A stretch of 64,000 bases of DNA from Planctomycetota bacterium (GTDB lineage Bacteria > Planctomycetota > UBA8108 > JACQVS01): NCBI GenBank assembly GCA_028280485.1, contig JANQLS010000110.1:1-64000 (forward strand), in the 5' to 3' direction. The notes under the pieces are model-generated. The model saw only the letters and a program-made list of their open reading frames with translations. It was not told where the DNA came from and made no database searches. The position numbers were made by a program, and so were the translations under genes. Positions within the stretch are counted from its first letter, which is position 1. Every line of letters starts with the position of its first letter. Below are positions 62,555 to 64,000 of the stretch, one piece after another.

Positions 62555-63059
62555 GGTTGGGGGTTGGGGAGTCCGGGTTGTGCCAAATTGACTTCCCACT
62601 TATCGTTGGTCTGATCTAAACCCATCTTGGAGATTTCATGCTGATGGGGGTAAGCTCACCTTAGATTAAATTCCATAAGGAATTTAAGCTGAGCTGAATT
62701 GATATTTAGAATTCTCTATTTTGAATTCAGGATTATAAGTTTTTGCCTCTGAGAACTCCAGGAAGCAGTTCAGGGAAGCGTGAGAAACTAAGCTTCACTC
62801 ATTTAAGCACTTAGAAAAAGAAATCCGCCAATTCACCATTCTTGCAGCCAAAACGACCATGAATTACAGGAACTGGCTCAGGTAACATTGGTGTATGGAG
62901 AAAATACAGTAGAACTGAGCATTCTTATTAAATTTCGTTCTGGAGAAGCTCACTTCATGATTTTTCTGAGAAAAGGTCTCAATTAAGTCAATTTCTATCG
63001 TCTTATTTTAGGGGGCAACAACCGAGAAAGATCTCCCATCGGTGCTCTCAACCCCTTTA

Positions 63060-63159
63060 AAATGAAGTACTTGCACTTTCTTCATTCAGTAGAGTCTCCT
63101 CGCTACCGATAGCCGATACAGCGGAGGAACTAAATTTAAAGTTCCGCGGTACTTCATTT
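63060..63159 (+). ncRNA. Candidate structured leader
   Basis: AAATGAAGTAC (63060-63070) pairs perfectly with GTACTTCATTT (63149-63159). Inside, TCCTCGCT (63097-63104) can pair with AGCGGAGGA (63120-63128), while GGAACT (63126-63131) can pair with AGTTCC (63140-63145). These two inner helices overlap and exclude each other. The segment ends 57 bp before the GspK-like ATG. No known family recognised. Confidence 0.4.
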
Positions 63160-63216
63160 GCTATTCATCGTTTACGAACAGAGGTCTAAGGCCAGCCCTT
63201 TACCTTTTTATTAAAT

Positions 63217-64000
63217 ATGCGAAATAACCTGAAAAACCCCTTCAACTTCAATTCCTTCAAAAACTCCATCCTGGGCCCTGGGAGCCCCAAGGACCGAAGA
63301 GAGTGCGGTATCGCGCTAGTGGTGGTTTTCATTTTGGTAATCATTCTTTACCTGATCGTATTTCAGTTGGAATACTCCACCAAAATGGAGGAAGAGCTGG
63401 CTGAAGTCCGAACCACCGAATCGGCCACTTCATTTGCAGTCACCTCCGTAGCGAGCTACATCATGTCGCTCCTGGCTGAAGATGCCCAAGCTGACCAAAG
63501 TGAAGTTCAAGAGGCAGGCATGGCGGTCACTCCTGATCCTGCCGGCCAAGGTCAAGGTGCTGAGGGTGGTGGTGGAGATGGCAGCCGGACTCAAGTACCG
63601 GGTGGAAATCAAGGTGCGGGCGCCGGTGCTGGGGGATTGGGAACTCCTCCTCCGGGACTGAACGAAGAAGAAATGCGCCAGTGGCTGGCTCAACAGGGCC
63701 AAGCCGCGGGAGTCACCGGACAAGCTCAACAGTCAGGCACGTTAGATTACATCTTAGAAAATATCTTCCTCCCGACGACTGAATCCATCGATGGCGTGGA
63801 GGTAAAAATCCAAATCATCGATAACGCGCGCTGTTTCGACCTCAACCGCCTTTGGGAGTACCCCCGCGAACAAGTGGAATCCCTCACCGATGAACAGCGC
63901 GAGGAAGAATTCAATCAAGCGGTGGCAACCATCGATGACCTTAATCGTCGAGCCTTAGAAAATCAGGCAACGGGAGAAGACCTCGAACTCAACAACAGCA
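63217..64000 (+). CDS. Type II secretion GspK-like minor pseudopilin, N-terminal part (3' truncated by window)
   Basis: Open from the ATG at 63217 to the window end. After a polar leader of about 27 residues, ECGIALVVVFILVIILYLIV forms a pilin-like N-terminal helix with a G-x-A-L-V start, as in GspK/type IV pilin prepilins. The following helix (MEEELAEVRTTESATSF) continues the pilin stalk. A Gly/Gln-rich low-complexity insert (about residues 105-175) precedes the globular strand VEVKIQIIDNARCFDLNRLW, matching the GspK [VI]-x-I-x-D-x-x-x-[FKL]-[DN]-L-N-x-L motif. The GspK role is pseudopilus tip assembly. The insert and the long leader are unusual. Confidence 0.72.
   Translation, partial: MRNNLKNPFNFNSFKNSILGPGSPKDRRECGIALVVVFILVIILYLIVFQLEYSTKMEEELAEVRTTESATSFAVTSVASYIMSLLAEDAQADQSEVQEAGMAVTPDPAGQGQGAEGGGGDGSRTQVPGGNQGAGAGAGGLGTPPPGLNEEEMRQWLAQQGQAAGVTGQAQQSGTLDYILENIFLPTTESIDGVEVKIQIIDNARCFDLNRLWEYPREQVESLTDEQREEEFNQAVATIDDLNRRALENQATGEDLELNNS

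Larger units (their letters stand above)
62305..63216. other. 0.9-kb gene-free region before the secretion gene
   Basis: No frame of significance. It contains the TACCWGGTA cluster (62411-62554) and a self-complementary segment (63060-63159) next to the GspK-like start. The rest is AT-rich. It may include promoters for the divergent nadB and secretion genes. Confidence 0.5.

Noticed and set aside
63271-63280. CCCTGGGA in the secretion gene as a palindrome copy
   Set aside because: Only the inner 7 bp match; flanks do not.

Overview
The window reads as chromosomal DNA of a Gram-negative (diderm) bacterium. It encodes lipoproteins with lipoboxes, a TraF-like outer-membrane beta-barrel protein, a type II secretion GspK-like protein, an MsbA-type exporter, heptosyltransferases and a heptose-kinase-like enzyme. 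Base composition is moderate. The mix of a RAYT transposase, a PPi-type PEP carboxykinase, NodU-type carbamoyltransferases with SGNH hydrolases and DUF5989, and a long CCCGAAGCGCTAGCGAGGG inverted repeat suggests an environmental lineage, possibly Planctomycetota or a relative. No rRNA or marker set is present, so that placement is an inference.

Region 1-14.3 kb holds dispersed housekeeping and accessory genes: a partial Fe-S membrane protein, a DEAD-box helicase with a long SR-like tail, a GltB-like flavoenzyme, a gamma-glutamylcyclotransferase, a DUF2582 winged-helix protein, a RAYT, an FGGY kinase, a PfkB/heptose-type kinase and an outer-membrane protein. It is peppered with a 13-bp palindrome, GAACCCWGGGTTC. 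I found fourteen exact 11-bp cores there and none from 14.3 to 62 kb. Region 14.3-23.3 kb carries an exported FNIP/LRR-like repeat protein, an archaeal/eukaryal-type Pus10 pseudouridine synthase, a repeat lipoprotein, tRNA-Val(TAC), a protein of unknown function, TrhO and a lipoprotein hydrolase.

Region 23.4-44.2 kb is a surface-glycan locus. It has three paralogous carbamoyltransferases, two membrane-anchored SGNH hydrolases, a 55-residue DUF5989 protein, two GT2 and three GT4 glycosyltransferases, two GT9 heptosyltransferases, a polysaccharide deacetylase, an MsbA-like ABC exporter with an unusual extracytoplasmic insert, a MATE exporter and an auxiliary lipoprotein. Two copies of a multi-hairpin element lie at 36.8-36.9 kb and 44.3-44.4 kb. 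Their stems differ by compensatory changes.

Region 44.4-64 kb contains a HEAT/vWA protein, a small C2H2 finger protein, a membrane-anchored zincin, a pyrophosphate-dependent PEP carboxykinase, a three-gene operon (BNR sialidase-like protein, TlpA-like selenoprotein, beta-repeat protein), a beta-hydroxyacid dehydrogenase/LMW phosphatase/fructosamine-kinase operon, MazG-like and HflX proteins, NadB, a cluster of TACCWGGTA palindromes and the start of a GspK-like gene.

The strongest novel points are: (1) the selenoprotein, with an in-frame UGA at the first catalytic Cys position of a thioredoxin fold and a well-placed SECIS-like hairpin; (2) the covarying multi-hairpin element; (3) the regional HIP-like palindrome; and (4) Pus10 in a bacterium.
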